DNA of 41,978 bases, taken from Cylindrotheca closterium. Lineage: Eukaryota > Bacillariophyta > Bacillariophyceae > Bacillariales > Bacillariaceae. The translations under genes were made by a program, and so were the position numbers. Below, one piece after another: positions 30,757 to 40,730 of the stretch. The DNA lies in NCBI GenBank assembly GCA_933822405.4, contig CAKOGP040002214.1, positions 787-42,764 of the forward strand, read 5' to 3'. The notes below the pieces were generated by a model. That model saw only the letters and a list, made by a program, of their open reading frames with translations. It searched no databases and was not told the origin of the DNA. Numbering within the stretch: the first letter of the stretch is position 1; each line of letters starts with the position of its first letter.

Positions 30757-31599
30757 TTAAAAATCCTTGCGACCAGATCCTTTCTCTTCCTTCATATCGA
30801 ACATCAAAAAGTGACCAACCTCTCCATTCTCAGTTTGTTCGACCCCAGTGGCTTCAATCTCGAGTGGCTTTCCGTTGCCAGTGATCTCGCAAGCGTCGTG
30901 GCGCGCAACCATCTTTCCGTTGACTTTCAAAGTTCCTTCCAAACATACTAGATATGCTTGTCTTCCCTTGGGTAGGTCTACAGAAAGGCACTTGCCCAAC
31001 TCGATTTCACCAGCACGGCAGTTCACATCTTGATTGAGCTTGACTGGAGTATCACTTGCGTTGTCCTTGGTGCTGGATGCCAAATGTCTGACTTCATTTC
31101 TTTTCAACTTGCCGCTGGCATCATATCCACCATAGTTTGGTTCCAGGCCACTTTTCTCCGGTACAATCCATGTCTGGATGAAGCGGAGAGGCTTGTCCGT
31201 GTGGTTGTGTTCCGAGTGTCGAATTCCAGAGCCAGCTGTCATGAATTGAATCGATCCTCTGCCCAACGATTGGGAGGTACCCGTGGAATCCTCATGCGTC
31301 AGCTTGCCATTGACAATGTAGGTGACAATTTCCATGTTGGAATGCGGATGAGCTCCAAAACCACGCTGGGGTTGCACCAAATCATCGTTGAGGACACGGA
31401 TTACTCCAAAGTTGGAATTCTTTGGGTTGCGGTATTCCGCAAACGAGAAGTGAAAACGGCTCTTGAGCCAATTCTTGTTGGTCCATGAAGGATCCGAGCT
31501 TGGGTTTCCTCTGTTACCGAACCACATCGGGTTAGGCTCGGAAACATAAAGCTTGTTGTTGGGGATGACTTTGATGGTGCTCTTGGAAAAAAGTGTCAT
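30757..31599 (-). CDS. Pirin-family cupin protein
   Basis: 280 aa, single exon. Two cupin domains. The N-terminal domain carries the metal ligands in H-P-H (H84, H86) and in T-A-G-S-G-I-R-H-S-E (H128, E130), at the usual spacing. F-G-A-H-P-H-S-N-M-E, G-K-L-T-H-E-D-S and R-F-I-Q-T-W-I are typical of the family. Pirins are iron-binding proteins described as transcription cofactors, and some act as quercetinases; the sequence does not say which role applies here. No presequence is obvious, so cytosol or nucleus is likely. It is divergent from PWP2 with 361 bp between the starts. Confidence 0.93.
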   Translation of the reverse strand: MTLFSKSTIKVIPNNKLYVSEPNPMWFGNRGNPSSDPSWTNKNWLKSRFHFSFAEYRNPKNSNFGVIRVLNDDLVQPQRGFGAHPHSNMEIVTYIVNGKLTHEDSTGTSQSLGRGSIQFMTAGSGIRHSEHNHTDKPLRFIQTWIVPEKSGLEPNYGGYDASGKLKRNEVRHLASSTKDNASDTPVKLNQDVNCRAGEIELGKCLSVDLPKGRQAYLVCLEGTLKVNGKMVARHDACEITGNGKPLEIEATGVEQTENGEVGHFLMFDMKEEKGSGRKDF

Positions 31600-31960
31600 T
31601 TTGTTTGTTCTTGTTCCTTGTTGATTCGCTGTTTTCTACTGCGTGGGCTTATGATTTGAGTTGTAATCTTTTTGTGAGGGGATGTTGACGTGTTGTATTC
31701 TGCTGGGTGTTGGTCGTCATGGTCCTCGTTAGTCGTTAGCCTTTTTGTGGAACCAATTTTGAGAACAGTTCAAAATTCGATCGATGGAACTCTCCTTTGC
31801 TTCTTTTCTCCATTGTTGCTCTGTCGCGCGCAGAAAACCCGCGAAACCACTAACTTTTGGGCTCCCTCACCACCCATCAAAATCTGATGGGTTTTGCTTT
31901 TTTGGTTCCACAAATCTTTTTCAGGATGAATCTATCCACAGTACGCTTTGAGCTTTCTCC
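31600..31960. promoter_or_regulatory. Divergent upstream region of pirin and PWP2
   Basis: 361 bp. It contains an inverted pair near 31873-31893, CCCATCA-AAATC-TGATGGG, a perfect 7-bp stem with a 5-nt loop. Nothing else is recognised. Confidence 0.4.
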
Positions 31961-34900
31961 ATGAAGTTCAATTATAAACTTCAGCGACTGTGTGGGGCCT
32001 ACTATGGGAACCCATCCACCACCGACACCTTTGGTGGGAATGGACAAGGGAATGGTTCCAATCTATTGTACACCTCCAATGGAAACACTCTCATATCCTC
32101 AGTTTCCAACAGGATCCAAGTTTTGGACTTGAAGAGCAACACTGTGAGGACTCTTCCATTGGAAGCTCGTTCTAACATCAAGTGCATGGCTATGTCACCA
32201 AATGACACTCTCTTGCTTGTCGTTGACGTCAACAGTTACGCAATGATTATCAACTTTGTGAGAGGAGTCGTCTTGCATCGATTCAAATTCAAGAGAAAGG
32301 TTCGGTACGCATCCTTCTCACCATGTGGGCAATACATTGCTGTCACGCATGGAAAGCACGTTCAAGTGTGGTTTGCACCGAACCATTTGCGAAAAGAGTT
32401 TTCTCCACTCGTGCTCCACCGAACCTACACGGGCCAATCGAGTGATGTCACTCGGATTGAATGGAGTTCCGACTCTTCGGTAATCATGGCCTGCAGTCGC
32501 GACTGTACTGCCCGAATATGGACCCTCCATACGACTCGAGACTTTATCCCAGTGACACTGAGTGGTCACAAGACTCAAATCATTGGAGCCTACTTTGGAT
32601 ACGATGAGAAGAATCGCATCAATTCTGCATTTACGATCAGTGAAGATGGTGCACTCGTCACTTGGAATGCTAAAGTCGAGAGCTTCGAGCAGCAGCCTAA
32701 GGAAGACATTGACTTGCCACCATCTAATGAATTTGAAGCGCAAGTGGATGATGCCGTTGACTTTTTCAGCGGTGGGGCCAATCGCATTAAGGTTGACTTT
32801 GCGAATGACGATTTGACTCAGGGACATCACCTTGTCGAGATACGATGGGTGTATGGCGTTCGTCATTACTTCAACCAACAAGGAGCTAAAGTTGTGGTTA
32901 CGTCGTACAACCAAAGTTCTAAACTTTTGGCCATTGGATTCTCTTCTGGAGTCTTTGGAATCTACGAAATGCCATCTGTTTCCAACATTCACACTCTGTC
33001 AGTGGGATCAGGCCAGCTCATTAGCTCTTGTATCCTTAACAGCACTGGAGAATGGCTTGCACTTGGTTGTCCAACCTCTCAACAACTACTTGTTTGGGAG
33101 TGGAGATCCGAGACCTACATTCTCAAGCAACGAGGGCATGCCTATGGCATGCGATGCATGGCCTACTCCCCAGACGGAGTTGTTGTCTGCACAGGTGGCG
33201 AAGATGGAAAGATAAAACTATGGAATGCTACTAGTGGTTTCTGCTACGTTACATTTGAACAGTCCCACCAAGCCCCCGTCACTGCTGTTTGCTTTGCCAA
33301 CTCAAGCGTGGTCCTGACTGCCAGTCTAGATGGAACGGTGCGAGCCCACGATTTGCACCGATACCGAACCTTCAAGACTTTGACCACTCCCACACCAGTC
33401 CAATTCTTAAGTCTGGCAGTGGACCCATCAGGCGAAATTGTAACGGCTGGTTCCATGGATCCCTTTCATATCTACTCTTGGAATCTACAAACTGGCAAGC
33501 TCTTGGACGTTCTCACTGGCCACTCGGGCCCAGTCTGCAACATTGCTTATCAGCAAAGTGGTGGAACTTTGGCCAGTGCCTCTTGGGATGGTACTGTCAA
33601 GCTTTGGGATCTCTACAAGGGCGACATTCCAACTGAGTCGCTCCAACACTCTTCGGATGTGGTCTGCGTCGCCTGTCGTCCTGACGGCAAGGAGATTTGT
33701 TCAGGAATGATCAACGGTGTCCTGTCCTTTTGGGATGTCGAGAATGCCAAACTCAAGTACGAGATTGATGGCCGCCGCGACATTACGGGAGGACGAAAGA
33801 TGAATGATCGCATGACGGCCAACAACAATGCGGCCTCGAGATATTTTACATCTGTCTGCTATTCTGCAGATGGATCTTGTATTCTTGCTGGTGGCAACTC
33901 CAAGTATGTTTGCATATACGAAGTGTCCCAGCAGATGCTGCTGAAGAAATTTCAAGTCACATTTAACCGGAGCTTGGATGGTGTTTTGGATCAGGTATGT
34001 AAAATTATTTGTCCTGCCGCAAAAGAAAAGTTCAACAAAGAGTACATTTTGTCTCCCTTCGGTGAAACGTGATGATGATGAACCCCCCATAAACGTTTGC
34101 AGTAATAGGCTGACGGGCGTGAGACCCCGCTGGAGTAAAACAACTTCCTTGGATGTCCGAGCGTTTCTCGAGGGACAAATATTACTCTTTGTTACTTCGC
34201 TGTTGCAACCATGGATTGCCATTCTTTCATCTCTTTTTCTCACATTTCCCGATCCTTCTTGCTCCTCTTTTCAATGATACTTTAGTTAAACTCCAAGAAC
34301 ATGACCGACTTTGGTCCCATGGACGACCATGCCGATTCTGGTGACGAAACCAATTACAATAAGATTCATCTTCCTGGCGCCAAGCGTGGAGACGATGGCT
34401 CTCGAAGCGGCAAGGTGGAAGTTTTGACGATGCAAGTTGGCTTTTCCTCCACTGGACGCGAGTGGGCAACGGTCTCGGGGGAAGGCCTCCATGTCTATTC
34501 ACTGGACGAAGACATGATCTTTGACCCCATTTCGTTGACCGAGTCGGTAACACCGGATGCCGTCATGAACAAGTTGGAAATTGGGGAATATGGTCTCGCC
34601 CTTCGCATGGCACTACACTTGAACGAATTCAAGTTGGTCCGACGAGTCTTGGAAAATACTCCCTTTGCTTCAATCCCTCTTGTGGTCCGCAGCATTGGTC
34701 CTGAACAATTGGAACGTTTGTTGCAATTCTTGGGCAAAATCATGGACGGCTCTCCACATGTCGAGTTTTACCTCGAATGGTGTTTGGAACTGCTCAATTC
34801 GCATGGAATACACATGGACAAGTATCGAGGTCAATTTATGCGTGCTTTTCGATCCGTCCACAAGAGTGTCCAAACCAAGCACGACGAATTGAAAACGATT

Positions 34901-34999
34901 TGCAATGAAAATCGATACAATCTCGACTTTATTGAAGATCAGGCTCGATTAGTGACGACGACGACAGCAGTCAAGGCCAACGGAATGAGTGATGAATAG
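31961..34999 (+). CDS. PWP2: PWP2 (UTP1), SSU processome WD40 protein
   Basis: Exon 1 (31961-33994) and exon 2 (34286-34999) join in phase 0 across a 291-bp intron (GTATGT...TAG), giving 915 aa, close to yeast Pwp2 (923 aa). The start M-K-F-N-Y-K-L-Q-R-L-C-G is family-typical. Two tandem WD40 propellers fill about residues 20-690, with clear repeats such as V-C-T-G-G-E-D-G-K-I-K-L-W and L-A-S-A-S-W-D-G-T-V-K-L-W-D. After the junction L-N-S-K-N-M-T-D-F-G-P-M-D comes the conserved C-terminal domain (R-E-W-A-T-V-S...S-L-D-E-D-M-I-F-D-P), ending in a helical tail. The protein is part of the UTP-B complex in 18S rRNA maturation in the nucleolus. Its 3' end is partly copied at 35741. Confidence 0.96.
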
Positions 35000-35048
35000 A
35001 TGATCGTAACACTAAAGTTAGAAATAGATGTACAATTAGTCTCGAGAG
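34952..35048. repeat. Source copy of a diverged duplication (PWP2 3' end)
   Basis: The last PWP2 codons and the 3' flank here match 35741-35848 with small indels (shared strings include CAGTCAAG, GATGAATA and ATTAGTCT). Further shared strings (AAGAACCAGAAACG at about 35310 and about 36026) suggest that the duplicated segment was about 1 kb long, offset by 710-790 bp. Confidence 0.6.
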
Positions 35049-35245
35049 ATTCAATGCATCATACCAGGTACAGTACCGGCGAGATTAATTTTTTGGTATT
35101 GTTACTTCACGTCTGTCGTCCACCCATCGTTTCAAATTATAAAAATAGAAACGATACTGTTGCCAATTTTGAGCCGAAGCATCACGGTTCACAGTCGACG
35201 TGCAAGACACTCCGTTGATGAACTTCTTTGCTCGATAGGAGATTG

Positions 35246-35744
35246 ATGATTTCTGAAGCCAGCTACTTTCTGCGTGCAATGCTCACAATGGACGAATCCT
35301 ATTCCGTCAACAAGAACCAGAAACGGGTGTTGTCAATTAGCAGCACTACCGGTATGACATCAGCGATTCGTTCACCGGACCGAATACAACGGCGGTACTA
35401 CAACGAAAAGGCTTTTAACAAGATCAGACAAATATTTCTTGGAGCGGATTGTCTTTCCGTGGACATCCAATCGCGATGAATTAGAATGGCAAATGACCTA
35501 CGAGGAGCTTGTTAAGTTTCAACAGGAACACGGGCAAATACAATTTACTAGGCTGGAGCACCCAGTCCTCTACAATTGGATGTGTTATCAAAGGAAAAGG
35601 AGAAAAAATAGAGAATTCTCGGGCATGCCAGCACACCAAATCGAGCAATTGAATAAGATTGGTTTTCGCTGGGGCGACAAGGAGGATCGAGTGATTATAT
35701 TCCATCGGAGCGAGTCCCGCCCAATGGTTTCCTCAACATTCTGA
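35246..35744 (+). pseudogene. Helicase-associated (HA) domain remnant
   Basis: A frame from ATG 35246 to TGA 35479 is followed, in a different frame, by a single HA domain up to 35744. The HA pattern is clear: L-E-W-Q-M-T-Y-E-E-L-V-K-F-Q-Q-E-H-G, then L-Y-N-W-M-C-Y-Q-R-K-R-R, then L-N-K-I-G-F-R-W. HA domains occur in multiple copies in many diatom proteins of unknown function. Here there is one, with no ATG before the domain except one inside it at 35493. A frameshift near 35440-35480 would join both parts, so it reads as a decayed or partial gene. A short intron cannot be excluded, but I see no good GT-AG pair. Confidence 0.45.
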
Positions 35745-35848
35745 CGACGGCAACGACAGTCAAGAGTCAAGGCCAGTGAAATCGTGCGATGAATAATATA
35801 TGATCATAACAGTAATGCTAGAAATTGATATTCTATTAGTCTTGATGG
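35741..35848. repeat. Diverged copy of the PWP2 3' end
   Basis: Begins right at the stop of the HA remnant (35744). Corresponds to PWP2 tail codons (GACGACG...CAGTCAAGG...GATGAATA) and about 60 bp of its 3' flank. It is not readable as protein. Confidence 0.6.
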
Positions 35849-36156
35849 ATGATTTCCTTTGTCTTTCACTGGATACGGATCATATTGTCTTGGTTGGATT
35901 TTTGGTGAGAAACAATCTGTGACTTAAAAAGTTGCAGTGGAACCGTGATCGTACTTAACGGCCGCGAACGAAAGATCACTTCGCACATAAGTAGGAAACA
36001 CCTTGGGAATCTTCTTTGCGAAGAAGAACCAGAAACGATTTGATCTGTGACCGCACTTTTCAGGCCCAAACAATCGAATCATTCATCTACAGTAGCCTTC
36101 TCTTCTTTGTCGGACCAAGTCTCCATACGATATTAGCTCATAAAAGTTGTGCATGA
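35849..36156. other. Intergenic, duplication remainder
   Basis: 308 bp before the membrane-protein start. It shares AAGAACCAGAAACG with the region at 35310, so it is probably the far end of the same old duplication. No gene is seen. Confidence 0.4.
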
Positions 36157-38715
36157 ATGACTGATAACAATATTCGACAGCTGTCCTCCAACGAAAACAG
36201 CAACCAAAAGAAGATGCCAGCAGGTGACGACCACAACCCCCGTGCTTCATCATCACGTGCCAGCCGTCGTTCGGTCGCTGAACAAGAAGCCAAGCGACGT
36301 GCGGCTCCCACTTCAAGAAGCGTCCAACCTGGTGCTCAGTCGTCGAACCGCAACTCGGAGGTGAGCGTCGAAGCCGATTTGGAATCCCGCAACAACAATC
36401 GGCGCAGTCATCATCGTGATGGCCATCATCGACACAGCAGCCGGGACGAACCACGCGAATCAAGTTTAAGACGACATCATCAATCGAGCAGTCGTCACAC
36501 TGCGGATCGTGACGAGCGTGACCGAGAATCCAAACGTCGAGCTGCTGGAGATGGAAGACGATCTACCAGAGTGGGAGCCACTTCGATTGCTTCGGAGAGT
36601 AAAGACGGACATCGAAAGCGCCGGGAAGACGACGATCGTCGTTCCAAACAACGAGCTCGGAGAAATGATTCGTCTTCCGGGGCATCGGCAGTCGTTCCTG
36701 GAGCGAGTCATGGAAGATCCGGTCCTGAGGATGCTAGAGAACGCAAATTGCGAGAAGCTGGATTGGGAATGGACGACGACGACAAGGCGACTACCAATAG
36801 CAAAGACAACAATAGTGAAAAGGACGGTATACAGAGATATCCTGATCTCGGTCATGGCGTCAATGGAGCAGCTCCGGTTGGCATTGCACCTGACGCGGCG
36901 TCGGTTGACGACGACGGTGCCATTCAAATTCAAGCTACTTTGGTAGAAGGCGACGACGACGAGGACAATGATGCTGAGAAAAATATTCAGGGCACCATGG
37001 CACGAGAAAATGAACGACTCCAGAGAGAAATGGCAGCCGACAACGAACGTCTCCGCCAACAAATGGAAGAAGATCGGAACCGATTACGAGAAGAATTGCA
37101 GCAATCCAATAGTAATCAAGGTATCGACGATCAAGATTCCAAGGCCAAAAAGAAAAAGGAGCGCGTGATTTTTTTGGTGGTCGTACTCATTCTCGTCGTG
37201 ATTGCGGGTGGTGTCGGTGCGTTCTTTGGCACTCAAGGAAGCAGTGATGAGAGTGCGGCAGCTTCCTTGCCAGCAACTGAAGTCACGAACCCTCCCACGG
37301 TTGGCACTACGCCCACGCAAGCTCCCATTGCTCCACCACAAGCGACAGAGGCTCCTTCCGACGAAGATTGTACCAACATTGCCAATGCCGATCCTGTACA
37401 AGGACAAGACGAGGCCGAAGTCTATCAATTTGATACTATATTGGAAATGACCTTGACCTCTCAAACCGACGCCAATATCGCCCTGCCCATTTTGCAAGAA
37501 CAAATGCAAAGTCGACTCATGACCAAGATTTCTGGTTGTTTGCCCGACCAACGACGAGGATTATCCTTGCGTGCCACCACCAAGCGTCGTCAATTGCAAG
37601 GCAACAAGTACGTTGTGCTCAATGCGCAAATCACTTCCATGTCAATACTCGAGGGCGAAAGCTGCAAGGGCAATGCTGGTGCGGATTGTTCCAAGGTATT
37701 GGCCAAAATGGACCTGTATCTACAAGGAGAAGAGCAACAATTTCTACTCATTGACCGATTGATTCGACTCTTCAATTCCGGCGGTGGAGACGAAGACGAC
37801 GATTTTGATCTTGCCCGCTCCTTGGGATTGCCCAATGCCGTGGCATCCTTGGCCCTTGCTAGCATCTCTTCCAATGACCCCACACCGGCACCTTCCCCCA
37901 CGCCGACGGATTTGCCCACGATCAGTTCTTCCACTGTACCCACGACCAAGGCAACACCTGGACCGACTCCTCCTCCGACACCTGGACCGACGCCTGGACC
38001 AACTCCTCCTCTGACACCTGTACCAACGCCTGATGCGACAACCAGACCTCCTCGACCAACGCCGCCACCACAAGAAGAGTGTACTGATATCTGTCGTGGC
38101 GACCAAGCCTGTGACAACTTTGATTTGGAATTGTTCGAATTGGGATGTGGATCCTGTATTGGGGACAAGAGTTGTTTGAATGCCGAAGCTGACATTGGAG
38201 AAAAATCCTGCCGAAATGGGTAAGTGAATTGTTTCTACTCGAAGATTGAAAGATTCGCAAACCCGTCAAGTGTCCCACTAATGATTGCATCTTTTTCTCC
38301 CTTCATCTGTCGTTACAGTGGATGCGAAGGCCTCAGTGGCGAAGTCGGCGACTTTTCATGTATTGGACGCGGAGCTTGTATCAAGACAGTGGATGTCACG
38401 ATTGGTGACAATGCGTGTACTTGTGAAGGTTGTTGTGCCTGTATTCGACCAGGTGATACCGTTCCTGATGGAAGTTGTACCGCCATTGCGGAATCCGCGG
38501 CGGACATTGAATATATTCCATTTGAAACCTTCGAGCAAGTCGAATTCTGTTGCCTAGAGCGGAATGGTGGCGACAACGTTGATGATGAAGGTGATGAAGC
38601 AGACTTTGAAGAAGACGACGGGATTGACGAAGACATTGACACTCCCCCACCAGGAGAAGGAGGTGGGACTGCTCCACCAGGCGGTGGCGGTGGAACTCTT
38701 CCGCCTCCCAATTAA
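36157..38715 (+). CDS. Single-pass membrane protein with disordered cytosolic part and Cys-rich ectodomain
   Basis: Exon 1 (36157-38219) and exon 2 (38319-38715) join at a Gly codon across a 99-bp intron (GTAAGT...CAG), giving 819 aa. Residues 1-270 are Ser/Arg/Asp-rich and probably disordered. A coiled coil of M-A-R-E-N-E-R-L-Q-R type (about 280-325) precedes one membrane span (about 337-360) flanked by K-K-K-K-E-R, so the N-terminus should be cytosolic. Outside lie a mixed domain (about 400-570), a Pro/Thr repeat (P-G-P-T-P-P and variants, about 575-645) and a Cys-rich region (about 645-760) in which G-x-x-S/A-C units with I-G-D-x-x-C spacing recur. The tail is acidic then Gly/Pro-rich. The architecture is common among diatom surface proteins; the function is unknown. 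A role in adhesion or the cell wall is inference. Confidence 0.75.
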
Positions 38716-38871
38716 ACGCAAAATGTCTAGAGACACTGGCAATACCAAATTGCCAACCAATCTACAGTACGATCGCCATTTACCTTTCCATCTACGGCGC
38801 TCTCAATAGGCGCCCTACAAAGGCGCCATATAAAGTGTTAATTATTATTAGAAATATATGGTTCCAAGTTG

Positions 38872-39240
38872 CTATTCCTTCAATGCCAAGGCAGTTGCAA
38901 TGGCTGCCGTTATCACACTGGCAACATGTTCCTTGCGAAAGCCATACACAGCTGTTGCCGCACTGACATAGGAGACTTGATGGACAGCTGCCGCTCCCAA
39001 TGCTAGAGCAGTGGAAGTCTTCTCCATCAAGGCAGCCCCACACAAGGCACCCAAGGCGATGTCCGAGATCGTGTACAAGTACAAACCCATCAAGGCTTCT
39101 TTGGATTTGGTCCATTGTTCGTGTGGGACACCCAATCCAGAGCAAATGGCATCGGGGAAGCCAGCCACCAACGCCAAGGCTGGTGCGGCACAGCCGATGC
39201 CAATGAAGGCAGTGAATCCTTTCTTGTAGTCTAAGCTCAT
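38872..39240 (-). CDS. Small multi-pass membrane protein, unknown
   Basis: 122 aa from ATG 39240. Three to four hydrophobic helices: about 9-28 (I-G-I-G-C-A-A-P-A-L-A-L-V-A-G-F), about 49-70 (A-L-M-G-L-Y-L-Y-T-I-S-D-I-A-L-G-A), about 75-98 (T-A-L-A-L-G-A-A-A-V) and about 105-120. Small residues dominate, as in tightly packed membrane proteins. An amphipathic P-H-E-Q-W-T-K-S-K-E-A linker lies between the first two. No signal or plastid presequence is clear. The family is not recognised. Confidence 0.55.
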   Translation of the reverse strand: MSLDYKKGFTAFIGIGCAAPALALVAGFPDAICSGLGVPHEQWTKSKEALMGLYLYTISDIALGALCGAALMEKTSTALALGAAAVHQVSYVSAATAVYGFRKEHVASVITAAIATALALKE

Positions 39241-39510
39241 GCTATCTTTTTGCTAATACTTCTGAACGTCTCGTCTTGGGTGGTCACATGCAGAGAATGA
39301 TGTGCTCCAAATAATAAGTTTCTATTGTGATGATGATCGCGACGATGATCTTTGATATTATCCATGACTAAAATACCTAAGAACAGTTCGTGAACCAATC
39401 TAAACGAACGATGGCGGACAGAAACGCACAAAGAATATTTCTGAAACCTGCGGAATGATGAATCATCGAAAACCAAACATATTGAATATAGACACACACA
39501 CATCGCGACT

Positions 39511-40554
39511 ATGAAGAAACAAAAGCAGCTCCGTCTCTTGGCATTCATGCCCAAGAAACAAGCAAAAGATGACACTGGATCGAAGGAAAATAGTTTGAAT
39601 GAAGAATGGAGGCAACCAGCTTCTCGCAAACGCAGTCGATCCGCCCAATCCCAAAGCGATTACAATAAGAGCACCGGTGTGGCTAGCATCTTTGAACGGC
39701 CAAAGTTGAAACCGAAACAAACGGATCTACTGGCCGAAAACTTGGGGAAATTGTTGGGCCGGAATCCTCAATATTTGGCTTCTGGAAGTGATGGAGATCC
39801 GGTTTCGTGGATCCTTCATGTACCCAATTGGTTTCCCTCCAAGGCTGGGGCAACTGGTCGCCTTGGCATTTCGTGTGGTGCGAATATTACGGATCCATCT
39901 TGTGCAAAACCCGTCCAAGACTTTCAAGCCGAATGGAATCTTCATCCCACCAAGCGCAAACAACTCAAAATATTTGGCCGCCCAGTCTCCGAAAACAGAT
40001 GGAGCCAAGCTTGGGGGAAACCAATGGACTACAGTGGAATGATTGACGACAGTGATCGTCCACTGGATCAAAGTCCCAATCTGCCTTTTCTAATCCAACA
40101 AGTGAATACTATCATGAAGAGTGCAACATCAGATAATGGGGAAGAACACGATCAAAACGACAAGGAAACCCAAGTCAATTCGGGCCGGGTCTACCATGAA
40201 TACAACGCGTGCTTGCAAAACTGGTACCAACCGGATCATTCCATTGGATTACATTCCGACGATGAAAGTAATTTGTACGCAAATTATCCCATCTTTAGTA
40301 TCTCCTGGGGTGGAACCCGCCGATTCCTGTTACGACCCAAAGAAGTCAAGACGAGTGCAAAGAATGGAACCAACAAACAGAAGCGAGTCACTCCTGCTGC
40401 TGAACCGGTCGAAATTTGGTTAAAGGATGGTGACTTGCTCATCATGGGAGGTGCTTGCCAAAAGACACACAAACATGAAGTACCAAGACCGAGAAAGAAG
40501 GATCCTGTGACTGTCGATAGGATATGTTGGACCATTCGAGCCATCAAATCGTGA
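39511..40554 (+). CDS. AlkB-type 2-oxoglutarate/Fe(II) dioxygenase (ALKBH2/3-like)
   Basis: 347 aa, single exon. The catalytic core is complete: iron ligands H248 and D250 (in I-G-L-H-S-D-D-E), second histidine in T-H-K-H-E-V-P (H322 best fits), and the 2-oxoglutarate pair R337/R343 in R-I-C-W-T-I-R. N-x-Y...S-I-S-W-G-G-T-R-R-F-L-L-R and L-K-D-G-D-L-L-I-M-G-G are family strings. Such enzymes reverse alkyl damage on DNA or RNA bases by oxidative dealkylation. The N-terminus is basic, with Q6-x-x-L9-x-x-F12-M13, close to a PCNA-interacting (PIP) box, and K-R-S-R-S-type clusters that may act as a nuclear signal. A Ser/Asp/Asn insertion lies at about 203-225. It converges on the LRAT-domain gene. 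Confidence 0.88.
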   Translation: MKKQKQLRLLAFMPKKQAKDDTGSKENSLNEEWRQPASRKRSRSAQSQSDYNKSTGVASIFERPKLKPKQTDLLAENLGKLLGRNPQYLASGSDGDPVSWILHVPNWFPSKAGATGRLGISCGANITDPSCAKPVQDFQAEWNLHPTKRKQLKIFGRPVSENRWSQAWGKPMDYSGMIDDSDRPLDQSPNLPFLIQQVNTIMKSATSDNGEEHDQNDKETQVNSGRVYHEYNACLQNWYQPDHSIGLHSDDESNLYANYPIFSISWGGTRRFLLRPKEVKTSAKNGTNKQKRVTPAAEPVEIWLKDGDLLIMGGACQKTHKHEVPRPRKKDPVTVDRICWTIRAIKS

Positions 40555-40681
40555 GTTTATACAATAGATCGCGAAATCAAACATTAAACCAAACCCAACA
40601 GAGTATTTCAATAGTCTCGTACACTATTCGGTTCTTAAAAAAAAATGTTAACTATACAATCGTCAAAAGTACACAATTTAC

Positions 40682-40682
<1 letters not shown>

Positions 40683-40730
<48 letters not shown>
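40683..40730. repeat. (CAG)13(CAA)3 triplet repeat
   Basis: Pure CAG x13 followed by CAA x3. On the minus strand it is (TTG)3(CTG)13 starting immediately after the TAG of the LRAT-domain gene, so it forms the beginning of that gene's 3' UTR. On the plus strand it lies about 130 bp beyond the AlkB stop, so both convergent transcripts could contain it. Confidence 0.95.

Noticed and set aside
37590..38195. Minus-strand Gly/Val-rich frame in the membrane-protein gene
   Set aside because: Antisense of the Pro/Thr repeat; the plus-strand protein has a membrane span, Cys pattern and a consistent intron.
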